Positions 7,868-16,028 of a stretch of 64,000 nucleotides of DNA are shown here, piece after piece (the first letter of the stretch is position 1; each line of letters opens with the position of its first letter). The translations under genes and the position numbers were made by a program. A model generated the notes under the pieces. The model was not told the origin of the DNA. It saw only the letters and a program-made list of their open reading frames with translations, and ran no database searches. The DNA comes from Corynebacterium aquilae DSM 44791 (GTDB lineage: Bacteria; Actinomycetota; Actinomycetes; Mycobacteriales; Mycobacteriaceae), in contig NZ_CP009245.1 of NCBI RefSeq assembly GCF_001941445.1, positions 2,441,992 to 2,505,991 on the forward strand. The letters are read 5' to 3'.

Positions 7868-10276
7868 TTAGCTGGTGTGCCCGGCGCGCAGTTCGCGGGC
7901 GGTGGTGGCGATGTCGTGGATGTCCATGGTGGGCAGGTAGCACTTGACAACGGCTAGCCCGATGGCGGGGAGGGTGAGTTCGTCTTCGTAGAGCAGTACC
8001 CAGTTGTGGTGTTGGGGGCGGAATTTTTTCTTGAAGCTGGCCAGGGAGCGGAAGCCGTAGAGGGGTTCCATGGTTTGGCCGATGTAGTCCAGCAGGTTAT
8101 CCAGGGGGCTGGGTTGGTGGGTGTCGCCGGGGGTGGGTTCGTGGGCCAGGGGTGCGCCGGAGAGACTGATGAAGTCGAGGCCTTCCTCGTGGGCGCTGAT
8201 GGCGGCTTCGGCGATGAGGTATTCGACGACGGGGCGGAAGCCTTCGGCGTCGCGGCGCATGAAGTCGAGGACGAGTCCGCGGGTGTGCCCGTTGTTTTTG
8301 GTTTCGAGCCAGCTGGTGATGCCGTGGAGGTGGCCTGTGTCGTCGACGGCGATCAGCAGGCGGGCGTTTTTAAGTTCGTTGATGCCGCCGAGGGTGAATC
8401 CCATTTCGGGCAGTGCTTTGTCGCTGACCCATTGTTCGGAGAGTTCGATGATTTTTTCGCGCATGCCGCTTCCGGCTTCATCCCAGGTGGTCCAGGTGGC
8501 GGTGATGTTTTCTTTGGTGGCGCGGTTGCGGGCGGTGCGGATGTCTTGGAATTTTTTGCCGGTGAAGGCGACGGTGTCGCTGGTGGGGATGATGGATTCT
8601 TGGGCGACTTGGACGGGTTTGTAGCCGGGGCGGGTGAAGGTGTCGGGTACGGAGTACCAGGCCACTGTGAGTCCTTGTTCGCTGGCGTAGTTTTCGAAGC
8701 CTTGGGCGGCGTCGTGGCGGATGCTGTCGATGTCGTGGGGGTTGTCGGTGTGGGCGATGACGGGTTCGCCGAGGGTGACGGCGATGCCAGCGTGGATGCG
8801 GTAGGCGACGTAGGCGAGGGCAGGTGTTTGATCGGGCTGGTGGTGTTGCGGTGTGGGGGTGTGGAACCAGTAGTGGTTGCCGTCCCATAGGGTCATGGCG
8901 CTTAAGTGGTCGCCGGTGCCGGATGTGAAGATGCGGCGGGCTTGGTTCTGGCTGTGTGGGGGTCGGGGGGTGTCGATGAGGGCGAGGTAGATGATGATGG
9001 CGAGCCCGCACCAGAAGATGATTGTGGGGGTGGCGGTGGCGGCCCAGGCGGCGGCGCCGTGGGGTAGGTGGGTGCGGGTGTGGCCGATGGCGTGGGGCAG
9101 GATGACGCGGCCGAAGTCGGCTGTGGTCCAGGTGGGGGTGAAGTGGTGGCGCAGGATGAAGCTGCTGGCCGCCCAGAGGGTGTAGGTGGCGGCGGTGAGT
9201 GCGGCGGTGGCGGCTAGTGCCCGTGTGGTGCGGGTGGAGGGGATGGTGAACAGGGTTTTGGTGGCCAGCAGCAGGATGAGTGCAAGGGTGCTGGGTAGCA
9301 CGGCGCCGAGGGCGTCTGTGATATCGAGTGCGGTGGTGGGGTTGGTGTCGGCGAGTGCTGTGGTGAGGATGCTCAGGGCGATGAGGTGGCTGGTGAGCAT
9401 GAGCCACCAGGCCAGTCGGCGCCCGCGCCCGAGGCCTAGGGCGATGACGGCGACGACGATGAGGGGGAGGATGTTGGTGGCCATGCTGGCGGTGTAGCTG
9501 AAGGCGTTGCCGGCGAGCAGGTGGGTGCAGCCGCTGGTGGGTTGGTGGGGGTTTCCGGCCCATCCGGCCTGTTCGGCGCAGATGCGGATGGCTTCGTTGC
9601 GGCTGAGTGCGTCCGCGCCGGTGAGCAGCATGGAGTTGTGGAAGATGCCGCTGCCGCCGGGGATGGTGGCGGTGATGACGGGCCCGGCGAGGGTGGCGAG
9701 TTGGGCGGTGGCGATGAGGATGCGGGCTTCGCGGCGGGAGGTGCGGGGGCGGCTAAAGCCGCGGCCGGCGTGGAGTTGCCCGGCGATAATGCCGGTGGTG
9801 GTGCCGGCGATGAGGGGGAAGTCGGAGAGGGTGCCGCTAAACAGCAGGAGGGTGGCGGCGAGAGTGAGGGTGCCGATGCGGATGCGGCGGCGCCATAGGG
9901 CGCTGAAGTGGGCGCTAGCAAAGGTAGCGGTGAAGAAGATCCAGGGCCAGGGGGTGAGGTAGAGCTCGTGGTGGAATTCTTCAGCCCAGCGCCCGCCGGC
10001 TTGGGAGACCACCCACGCCGCCCCGAGTCCTATGGTGGCGCTGATGAGTTGTCCGCAGACGATGACGATGCAGGTGGTGGTGGGGCCGAGTTTTTTCGCC
10101 GCCGGGTAGAGCAGCACAAAGATCCATAGGGCGCTGAAGATGCTGCCGATGATGGTGGCGTCGGTGAGTCCCGCGGTGAGAAGTTGCCACCAGTCAGGGG
10201 TGAGGGTGGCGGCGAAGTCGAAGGGGAGGAACCTGGCGGCCACGATGACGATGAGGGACAGGACTGCGATCAGCAT
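7868..10276 (-). CDS. MprF-like membrane protein with C-terminal DUF2156 (aminoacyl-lipid synthase-type) domain
   Basis: 802 residues. Roughly the first 450 form many membrane helices. The cytoplasmic C-terminal part (about 480-790) is a DUF2156/MprF synthase-type GNAT-like domain: AMTLWDGNHYWFHTP, AYRIHAGIAVTLGEPVIA, FMRRDAEGFRPVVEYLIAEA and YGFRSLASFKKKF are family-typical. Such enzymes move lysine or alanine from tRNA onto phosphatidylglycerol and change envelope charge. No lysyl-tRNA synthetase domain is attached, unlike mycobacterial LysX, so it would use bulk aminoacyl-tRNA. The amino acid cannot be told from sequence. The ribosome site before the ATG at 10276 is weak. It is flanked by intergenic hairpins and looks monocistronic. 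Confidence 0.8.
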   Translation of the reverse strand: MLIAVLSLIVIVAARFLPFDFAATLTPDWWQLLTAGLTDATIIGSIFSALWIFVLLYPAAKKLGPTTTCIVIVCGQLISATIGLGAAWVVSQAGGRWAEEFHHELYLTPWPWIFFTATFASAHFSALWRRRIRIGTLTLAATLLLFSGTLSDFPLIAGTTTGIIAGQLHAGRGFSRPRTSRREARILIATAQLATLAGPVITATIPGGSGIFHNSMLLTGADALSRNEAIRICAEQAGWAGNPHQPTSGCTHLLAGNAFSYTASMATNILPLIVVAVIALGLGRGRRLAWWLMLTSHLIALSILTTALADTNPTTALDITDALGAVLPSTLALILLLATKTLFTIPSTRTTRALAATAALTAATYTLWAASSFILRHHFTPTWTTADFGRVILPHAIGHTRTHLPHGAAAWAATATPTIIFWCGLAIIIYLALIDTPRPPHSQNQARRIFTSGTGDHLSAMTLWDGNHYWFHTPTPQHHQPDQTPALAYVAYRIHAGIAVTLGEPVIAHTDNPHDIDSIRHDAAQGFENYASEQGLTVAWYSVPDTFTRPGYKPVQVAQESIIPTSDTVAFTGKKFQDIRTARNRATKENITATWTTWDEAGSGMREKIIELSEQWVSDKALPEMGFTLGGINELKNARLLIAVDDTGHLHGITSWLETKNNGHTRGLVLDFMRRDAEGFRPVVEYLIAEAAISAHEEGLDFISLSGAPLAHEPTPGDTHQPSPLDNLLDYIGQTMEPLYGFRSLASFKKKFRPQHHNWVLLYEDELTLPAIGLAVVKCYLPTMDIHDIATTARELRAGHTS

Positions 10277-10413
10277 GGGGTGGGGTTGTCTTCCGCGCTG
10301 GTGTGGTGGGTGCGCTGTGGGGGGCGCGTGGTGTGGTCTATGGAAAAACTGTATCGCTTAAAGCCCGGTGGGTGGGGCACTGTTGGGTTGTGGGGTGGGG
10401 TGTGTGGGCATGT

Positions 10414-10459
10414 TTTAAGGCCCTTTGGTGCCAGCGGTGCTGCGCCAAAGGGCCTTAAA
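10414..10459 (-). terminator. Stem-loop after the CstR-like gene
   Basis: Perfect 15-bp arms TTTAAGGCCCTTTGG and CCAAAGGGCCTTAAA around a 16-nt loop. It lies 34 nt past the regulator stop at 10493 and is the likely end of the sulfur operon. Confidence 0.75.
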
Positions 10460-10492
10460 TGTGGGGTTGGTGCCTCAAGGGCTGCGCGGGGT

Positions 10493-10756
10493 TTAGCGCA
10501 GGGAGAGGAACATTTTTTCGAGTTTTTTGCTGTCGACGGATTCGCCGGTGGGATCATGCCGGAAGCATTCCTTCATCCCGTGGGTGATGATGGTGAATCC
10601 GGCCCGGTCCACGGCGCTGGAGACAGCGGCGATTTGGGTGACGATGTCTTCGCAGGGTCGGCCTTCTTCAATCATGCGGATGACGGCTGCGAGTTGTCCG
10701 TTGGCGCGTTTGAGTCGGGTGAGTGCCGGCTTGACGGTTTCTGGATCGATTTCCAT
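10493..10756 (-). CDS. cstR: CsoR/CstR-family repressor, probably sulfide/persulfide-sensing
   Basis: 87 residues, an all-helical DUF156 protein of normal length. The two conserved cysteines are Cys35 (RPCEDIV) and Cys64 (KECFRHD), 29 apart as in CsoR and CstR. Copper-sensing CsoR has a His four residues before the second Cys. Here that place is Gly60 (a His is at 59, five before), so the copper site looks incomplete and a thiol-based CstR role is more likely. The context agrees: the next gene upstream on the same strand is a CoA-disulfide-reductase-like protein with a rhodanese domain, and a palindrome of the family's operator type precedes the operon. CstR proteins leave DNA when their cysteines form di- to tetrasulfide bridges. 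A nickel/formaldehyde FrmR type remains possible. Confidence 0.8.
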   Translation of the reverse strand: MEIDPETVKPALTRLKRANGQLAAVIRMIEEGRPCEDIVTQIAAVSSAVDRAGFTIITHGMKECFRHDPTGESVDSKKLEKMFLSLR

Positions 10757-10848
10757 CGAGGGTGTCTTCCCCTTTCGAATCCTTTTTGTGCGCGGCCAGC
10801 CACATCATCTTCGGCCGGCCGGTGAGACTTAAAGGTTATCTGAATGCG

Positions 10849-10878
10849 GGCGCGGGCTGTACTTGGGTTACCCGCGCC
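10849..10878 (-). repeat. Hairpin between the rhodanese-flavoprotein gene and the regulator gene
   Basis: GGCGCGGG and CCCGCGCC, 14-nt loop, inside the 168-nt gap between the two genes. No T-run follows. It may lower read-through into the regulator or mark an RNA-processing site. Confidence 0.4.
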
Positions 10879-10924
10879 GCCGTTTTGCAGGCGGTGGTGA
10901 CTTCGGCATCCGCGCGGCGGGTGT

Positions 10925-12625
10925 TTAGGCGCTGCGCTGGCGTTTTGCATCCATTGCGGCCCAGGTTTTGTAGCCGCCGGCCAGGTTTTTGGCGCCGATG
11001 CCGTACCCGGCGAGCAGGCACACGGCGCTGTGACCGCGTACGCCGACGGCGCAGTGCACGATGAGATCTTTGCCGCCGGCGAGTTCGCGGATGGCTTCGA
11101 TGTTGTCGCGCAGGGCGTCGAGTTCGATGTTGGTGGCGCCGGGGATGTTGCCGGCGGCGTATTCGCCGGGGGTGCGCACATCGAGGATTTTGTGCCCGTC
11201 GGCGACCATGGTGTCCATGGTGAAAATGTCGACGGTGTCGGATACCCCGGCGAGCATGTTGTCGGCCACGAATCCGAGCATGGTGACGGGGTCTTTGGCG
11301 AGCCCGAATTGGGGCGCGTAGGCCAGGTCGATGCCGGCCAGGTCGGTGACTTTGAGCCCGCCGGCGATGGCGGTGGCGAGCACGTCGATGCGCTTGTCCA
11401 CGCCCTCGCGGCCGACGGCCTGGGCGCCGAGGATGCGGTAGGTGTCGGCGTCGAAGACGAGTTTGAGCGACATTTGGGTCGCCCCCGGGTAGTAGGTGGC
11501 GTGGTTGAAGGGGTGGGTGTGGATGGTGCGGTAGTTCACGCCGCGGGCTTTGGCGGTGCGCTCATTCCACCCGGTGCAGGCGGCGACCAGCCCGCCGACG
11601 CCGACGATGGCGGTGCCGAGCACCCCGATGCGGCCGCGGCTGTCGGCGTCCCCGGCGCGGCCGGCCAGTTCGGTGGCGGGTGCCAGGCCGGCGATGATGT
11701 CGGCGACGGTGCGGCCGTCGCGGTTGGCGCTGTTGGCGAGCGGCACGTGGACGCTGGCGTTGTCGAGGCGGTCGCGTTTGGCGACGGCGTCGCCGACGGC
11801 GTACACGTCGGCCAGGTTGGTGCGGTGCTGCTCATCAACGAGGATGCCGCCGCGCTGGTCGAGTTCGATACCGGCGTTTTTCGCCAGCTCCGTGTCGGCA
11901 CGCACGCCGACCGCGGCGACCACCAGGTCGGCGGGCAGCTCCTCGCCGTTGTCGAGTTGCACGTGGGTGTCGGTAATTCCCGTGGCCATCTGGCCGGTGC
12001 GCACCGCCACGCCCATCTCCACCAGGTGGTTGTCGACCATGGCCGCCATTTCCTCATCCAGCGGGGCAAGGATCTGCGGGGCTGCTTCCACCAGGGTGAC
12101 CGCGATGCCGCGGGCGTGCAGGTTTTCGGCCAGTTCCAATCCGATGAACCCACCACCCATGATCACCGCGGTTTTCGGCTTGTCATCCAGCACGCCCACC
12201 AGCTGGTCCACGTCGTCGATGTTGCGCAAGGACTTCGCCCGCTCAATGCCGGGGATCGGCGGCAGGAAAGGCTTCGCCCCCGGGGCAAGCAGCAAGGCGT
12301 CATAGGCGATGGTTTCTTCACCATGTGCCGTGGACACGGTCAGGGTTTTCGCGTCCGCATCAATGGCGGTGGCTTCCGTGCCGACCCGCACATCCAGGTT
12401 GAAGCGCGCTTTGAGGCTTTCCGGGGTTTGCAGCAGCAGCGCGCCCCGGTCCGCAATCACCCCGCCCGCATAGTAGGGCAGGCCGCAGTTAGCGAAGGAG
12501 ACGTACTGGCCTTTTTCGACGACGATGATTTCGGCGTCTTCCATCAGGCGGCGCAGGCGGGTGGCCGCGGACATGCCGCCGGCGACCCCGCCGACGATGA
12601 CGATGCGTGTGGTGTTCGAATCCAT
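10925..12625 (-). CDS. CoA-disulfide reductase / NADH-dependent persulfide reductase with C-terminal rhodanese domain
   Basis: 566 residues from the ATG at 12625 (MDSNTTRIVIVGG); an AAGGGG lies 12 nt upstream. Residues ~6-450 are a two-dinucleotide-fold FAD enzyme: FAD fold IVGGVAGGMSAATRLRR, the single redox-active Cys at about 43 in SFANCGLPYYAGG, NAD fold VIMGGGFIGLELAENL, and FAD-binding VYAVGDAVA. Residues ~470-560 are a rhodanese domain with active-site loop HCAVGVRGHSAV and DVRTPGEYAAGNIPGA. CoADR-rhodanese fusions reduce CoA-persulfides or polysulfides with NAD(P)H and release sulfide. This protein is therefore the likely worker enzyme of the CstR-type operon, between the 52-residue Cys-rich protein and the repressor. 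Confidence 0.9.
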   Translation of the reverse strand: MDSNTTRIVIVGGVAGGMSAATRLRRLMEDAEIIVVEKGQYVSFANCGLPYYAGGVIADRGALLLQTPESLKARFNLDVRVGTEATAIDADAKTLTVSTAHGEETIAYDALLLAPGAKPFLPPIPGIERAKSLRNIDDVDQLVGVLDDKPKTAVIMGGGFIGLELAENLHARGIAVTLVEAAPQILAPLDEEMAAMVDNHLVEMGVAVRTGQMATGITDTHVQLDNGEELPADLVVAAVGVRADTELAKNAGIELDQRGGILVDEQHRTNLADVYAVGDAVAKRDRLDNASVHVPLANSANRDGRTVADIIAGLAPATELAGRAGDADSRGRIGVLGTAIVGVGGLVAACTGWNERTAKARGVNYRTIHTHPFNHATYYPGATQMSLKLVFDADTYRILGAQAVGREGVDKRIDVLATAIAGGLKVTDLAGIDLAYAPQFGLAKDPVTMLGFVADNMLAGVSDTVDIFTMDTMVADGHKILDVRTPGEYAAGNIPGATNIELDALRDNIEAIRELAGGKDLIVHCAVGVRGHSAVCLLAGYGIGAKNLAGGYKTWAAMDAKRQRSA

Positions 12626-12676
12626 GGTGAAAATCAACCCCTTAAGGGAGGTAGGTGACAGCCGGGCTAGACCTGG

Positions 12677-12704
12677 GGGAAAAATCCAGCAAGGATTTTT
12701 TCCC
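12677..12704 (-). terminator. Hairpin with T-run between the small Cys-rich gene and the flavoprotein gene
   Basis: GGGAAAAATCC, a short loop, then GGATTTTTTCCC (one extra T). It resembles a weak terminator or attenuator and could reduce transcription into the flavoprotein gene. Confidence 0.5.
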
Positions 12705-12818
12705 GCAGGTGCCCGCCCGGCCGTGGAGAAGAGATGTGAAGAAGAAAAAATGTAAGCGATCGGCTACACACCACAACCGGTGCTGCATGCTGCCAGGCCA
12801 CCGGCTGCGACCACAGTA

Positions 12819-12977
12819 CTAGCCGCCGAGCAGGCGGGAGAGGAAACCGCCGCCGGAGGTGCGCTCACAGGTGCACTGCTGGTTTTTCGGAACGTTGCGC
12901 ATGACCTGGTCGACGTGCTGGCCGCAGCCAGCCCAGGTGGTCTTGCCGCACTTCTTGCAGGTAACGGGACGGCACAT
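12819..12977 (-). CDS. Small Cys-rich (putative zinc-binding) protein, 52 aa
   Basis: 52 residues from an ATG at 12977 with AAGGAG 7 nt upstream. It starts MCRPVTCKKCGKTTWAGCGQ, then HVDQVMRNVP, a CTCE pair and a short Gly-rich, Arg-containing tail. Six cysteines in CxxC and CxC settings plus a His suggest zinc or persulfide binding. Similar short proteins starting MCRPVTC are widespread in Actinobacteria. It is the first gene after the palindromic operator at 13117-13134 and precedes the CoADR-rhodanese gene, so I infer a link to sulfur stress; its biochemical role is not known to me. Confidence 0.85.
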   Translation of the reverse strand: MCRPVTCKKCGKTTWAGCGQHVDQVMRNVPKNQQCTCERTSGGGFLSRLLGG

Positions 12978-13116
12978 GAGAAAACTCCTTGGGTGAACTG
13001 TTCAAAGACGCATACGGCAGGTGGGCTGCACCTAACCACCCCGCCTTAATGACAATGGATACCTGTCGCGGCGGGAGCACTGGGCGCACATTCCATGCAC
13101 CCCACACCACACAAGC

Positions 13117-13134
13117 TATACCCCCCGGGGTATA
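13117..13134. promoter_or_regulatory. CsoR/CstR-type operator
   Basis: TATACCCCCCGGGGTATA is a near-perfect palindrome (arms TATACCCC and GGGGTATA around CC). Operators of CsoR/CstR repressors have this ATACCCC...GGGGTAT form. It lies about 140 nt upstream of the small Cys-rich gene, which heads a run ending with the CstR-like repressor, consistent with autoregulation. Confidence 0.8.
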
Positions 13135-13362
13135 TCGTCAAGGGGTTTTGCCCTTTTCCTTTACTCCCCCACCCCCATCACCCACACCCCACACTAGCGC
13201 CCACACACCCCACGCTTAGTGGAAACGCACCCACCCACCCCCACCCCTCACCCCAAAAGCTACCCCCCAAAAAACCAACCGGCACCCCACCGCCCCACCA
13301 CGGCGGAGAACCGTCTTGTGCGTCTTTTGTGTCTTAGGACGTTTCAGGGCGCTCAAGGGCGT

Positions 13363-14613
13363 TTAAGGACGCTGCGCCCGCTCCACCACAAAATCCAAGT
13401 ACATATGAAACGCCTCCCGCCACGTCTGATAACTATGCCCACCCGGCACCGTCACAAAGGTCGTATCCATCCCCGCCCCAAGAGCCAAAACATTGATCTT
13501 TTTCAGCGCCTCAACCGCCTCCGGATCGGACTCGCCAGCAACAAAACGACCCGCAATCCCCCGATAGGTGTCCTTACCCTGCGCCGCCTCCAACAAATCC
13601 ACCGGATTCACCGCACGAAACGCCGCCTCATCACCACCAAAAAACGCCTGCACCGTCTGCTCATGCGTACCAATCGACGGCTCCCACTGGCCCGAAAAAT
13701 CCAAAAACGTGTCATACACCTGCGGGTGATTCGTCACCACCTGCAACGCACACGTCCCCCCATAAGACAAACCCCCAATCGCCTTACGCCGATCACTAAC
13801 CCGGAACTTACGCTCCAACTCCGCCGGCACATCCACCGCCAAATACGTCTGCACCTTATCCTTCGGGCCATCCACACAAATCGGATTACCCAAAAAAGAC
13901 CCCGTCGCATCCACACTGACCACAATCGGCGCAAACCCACCATGATCCAACTGATACTCATCCAAAGTGTTCTCCGCCCCACCAGAACCAAACCACTGCA
14001 CCGGACGGCCCGGATTACCCGCCATCAACACCAACAACGGAAAATCCTTCCCCCGATTCTCCGGGGCAAAATACGCCGGCGGCACATACGCCTTAGCCGG
14101 ACGCGCATGAAAACCAGACTTCTCACCCGGAAGATCCAACGTCACCAACGCCCCCACCGGGCGGCCATCAATCATCGGCACCGAATCAGGCAACTGCGCA
14201 TAAGAGACCTCCACCGCCTTCGGCGCAGGATCCAAAGACTCCAACGTGGGGTACTGCTGGTAGGAAAAATTCGCCACCGCCAAACCACACACAATCGCCA
14301 CCACCGCAGCCAACCCCACCGGAATGCGGCGGCCACGCTGCGCAATCGCCGCAGCCACCACAAACGCCGCCACACCCCCAGCAACATAAATCTCCAGCGG
14401 AACATGATCCGGGAAAGGCTTCCACACCACCTCGAGCACCAACCACACCAGCACAGTGGTCACCACAGCACCAACAGCAGCCTTCACCGTCGCACGCCGC
14501 AACTGCGGATGCAGCACAGCATGCAACGCCACCAGCGCCGCCAGCGCCAACAAACCAAACACCACCCAGTGGGCGTGCACACCGGTGATGGAGGCGCTCA
14601 ACAACTCCCGCAT
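13363..14613 (-). CDS. Membrane-anchored esterase, mycolyltransferase-like (esterase D/antigen 85 fold)
   Basis: 416 residues. Four membrane helices occupy about residues 12-115 (e.g. VVFGLLALAALVALHAVL). They are followed by an alpha/beta-hydrolase domain expected on the outer face. The nucleophile elbow is GGLSYGGTCALQV, and the C-terminal His sits in VPGGHSYQTWREAFH; an acidic residue lies between. The fold matches the putative-esterase/mycolyltransferase group (PF00756), but the long N-terminal membrane block is unlike secreted Cmt/antigen 85 proteins. The ATG at 14613 overlaps the purB stop by 1 nt (TAATG), so it is translationally coupled to purB and ends a six-gene operon. The substrate is unknown; envelope lipid or mycolate esters are a reasonable guess. 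Confidence 0.8.
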   Translation of the reverse strand: MRELLSASITGVHAHWVVFGLLALAALVALHAVLHPQLRRATVKAAVGAVVTTVLVWLVLEVVWKPFPDHVPLEIYVAGGVAAFVVAAAIAQRGRRIPVGLAAVVAIVCGLAVANFSYQQYPTLESLDPAPKAVEVSYAQLPDSVPMIDGRPVGALVTLDLPGEKSGFHARPAKAYVPPAYFAPENRGKDFPLLVLMAGNPGRPVQWFGSGGAENTLDEYQLDHGGFAPIVVSVDATGSFLGNPICVDGPKDKVQTYLAVDVPAELERKFRVSDRRKAIGGLSYGGTCALQVVTNHPQVYDTFLDFSGQWEPSIGTHEQTVQAFFGGDEAAFRAVNPVDLLEAAQGKDTYRGIAGRFVAGESDPEAVEALKKINVLALGAGMDTTFVTVPGGHSYQTWREAFHMYLDFVVERAQRP

Positions 14614-16028
14614 TACAAAATGTCACCCGGGCAGTACTCAGCGGCACCCGGATGCGCAGCCTTCAACTGCTCCACCCGAGCCAACACCCGATCCACCTGA
14701 CCAGTCGCATCACCAATAAACGCCGCCCGATCAGCCAACGCCTCGTCCAACTGCGCCTTCGACAACGGCATCCGCTCATCAGCAGCCAAACGATCAATCA
14801 AATCCTGCTCGCCACCGTTTTCGCGCATATTCAACGCCACCGCAACCGCATGCTCCTTAATCAACTCGTGGGCAGTCTCACGACCAACCCCCGCACGCAC
14901 CGCAGCCATCAAAATGCGCGTCGTCGCCAAGAACGGCAAATAACGCTCCAGCTCACGGTCAATCATCGCCGGGAACGCCCCAAACTCATCCAGCACCGTC
15001 AAAAACGTCTCAAACATGCCATCGATGGTGTAGAACGCATCCGGCAAAGCCACACGGCGCACCACCGAACAGAACACATCCCCCTCATTCCACTGCTGGC
15101 CAGCCAAATCAGCCACCATCGACATATAGCCGCGCAGCAAAATCTGCATCCCGCCCACACGCTCACAGGAACGGGCATTCATCTTGTGCGGCATCGCAGA
15201 AGAACCAACCTGGCCCTCCTTGAACCCCTCCGTGACCGTCTCATTACCCGCCATCAAACGAATCGTGTGCGCCAACGACGACGGACCCGCCCCCAACTGC
15301 ACCAACGCAGAAATCGCATCAAAATCCAACGAGCGCGGATACACCTGGCCCACCGAATCAAACACCCGATCAAAGCCCAAATGCTTCGCAATCGACGCCT
15401 CCAGCTGCGCCAGATTCTCCTCCCCGCCAAGCAAATCCATCATGTCCTGAGAAGTACCCATCGGGCCCTTAATACCGCGCATCGGATACCGCGCCAACAG
15501 CTCCTCCGCACGCTGCACCGCCACCAACATCTCATCAGCAGCAGAAGCAAAACGCTTACCCAACGTCGTCGCCTGGGCAGCCACATTGTGCGAACGGCCA
15601 GCCATCACCAACGACTGATACATCGCAGCCCGGCGCGCAATCCGATCCAACACCGCCACAGACTTCTCCACCACCAGGCGCAACGCCGAATGGATCTGCA
15701 GCTGCTCGACATTCTCCGTCAAATCACGGCTCGTCATGCCCTTATGGATGTGCTCGTGCCCAGCCAACGCATTGAACTCCTCAATACGCGCCTTCACATC
15801 ATGACGGGTCACCTTCTCACGAGCCGCAATCGAAGCAAGATCAACCTGATCCACCACCCGCTCATAATCAGCAATCGCCGACGCCGGAATCTCCACCCCC
15901 AGCTCAGCCTGCGCCCGCATCACAGCGATCCACAGCTTGCGCTCGGCAATGATCTTGTTCTCCGGGGCCCAAATATCGACCATCGCCGCAGAAGCGTAAC
16001 GGCCAGCCAAAACGTTAGGGGTGCTCAT
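14613..16028 (-). CDS. purB: Adenylosuccinate lyase
   Basis: 471 residues. The ATG at 16028 (MSTPNVLAGRYAS) overlaps the upstream stop as ATGA. It cleaves SAICAR and adenylosuccinate, releasing fumarate, in purine synthesis. Fumarase/aspartase superfamily features seen: RYASAAMVDIWAPENK at the start, the catalytic-His regions GMTSRDLTENVEQLQI and AGRSHNVAAQATT, and the signature loop GSSAMPHKMNARSCERV near residue 260. Length and motifs match the actinobacterial enzyme. It is coupled upstream to the aminotransferase gene and downstream to the membrane esterase gene. Confidence 0.97.
   Translation of the reverse strand: MSTPNVLAGRYASAAMVDIWAPENKIIAERKLWIAVMRAQAELGVEIPASAIADYERVVDQVDLASIAAREKVTRHDVKARIEEFNALAGHEHIHKGMTSRDLTENVEQLQIHSALRLVVEKSVAVLDRIARRAAMYQSLVMAGRSHNVAAQATTLGKRFASAADEMLVAVQRAEELLARYPMRGIKGPMGTSQDMMDLLGGEENLAQLEASIAKHLGFDRVFDSVGQVYPRSLDFDAISALVQLGAGPSSLAHTIRLMAGNETVTEGFKEGQVGSSAMPHKMNARSCERVGGMQILLRGYMSMVADLAGQQWNEGDVFCSVVRRVALPDAFYTIDGMFETFLTVLDEFGAFPAMIDRELERYLPFLATTRILMAAVRAGVGRETAHELIKEHAVAVALNMRENGGEQDLIDRLAADERMPLSKAQLDEALADRAAFIGDATGQVDRVLARVEQLKAAHPGAAEYCPGDIL

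Noticed and set aside
11030..12658. 542-codon plus-strand open frame
   Set aside because: Antisense mirror of the CoADR-rhodanese gene, in register; no domain features.
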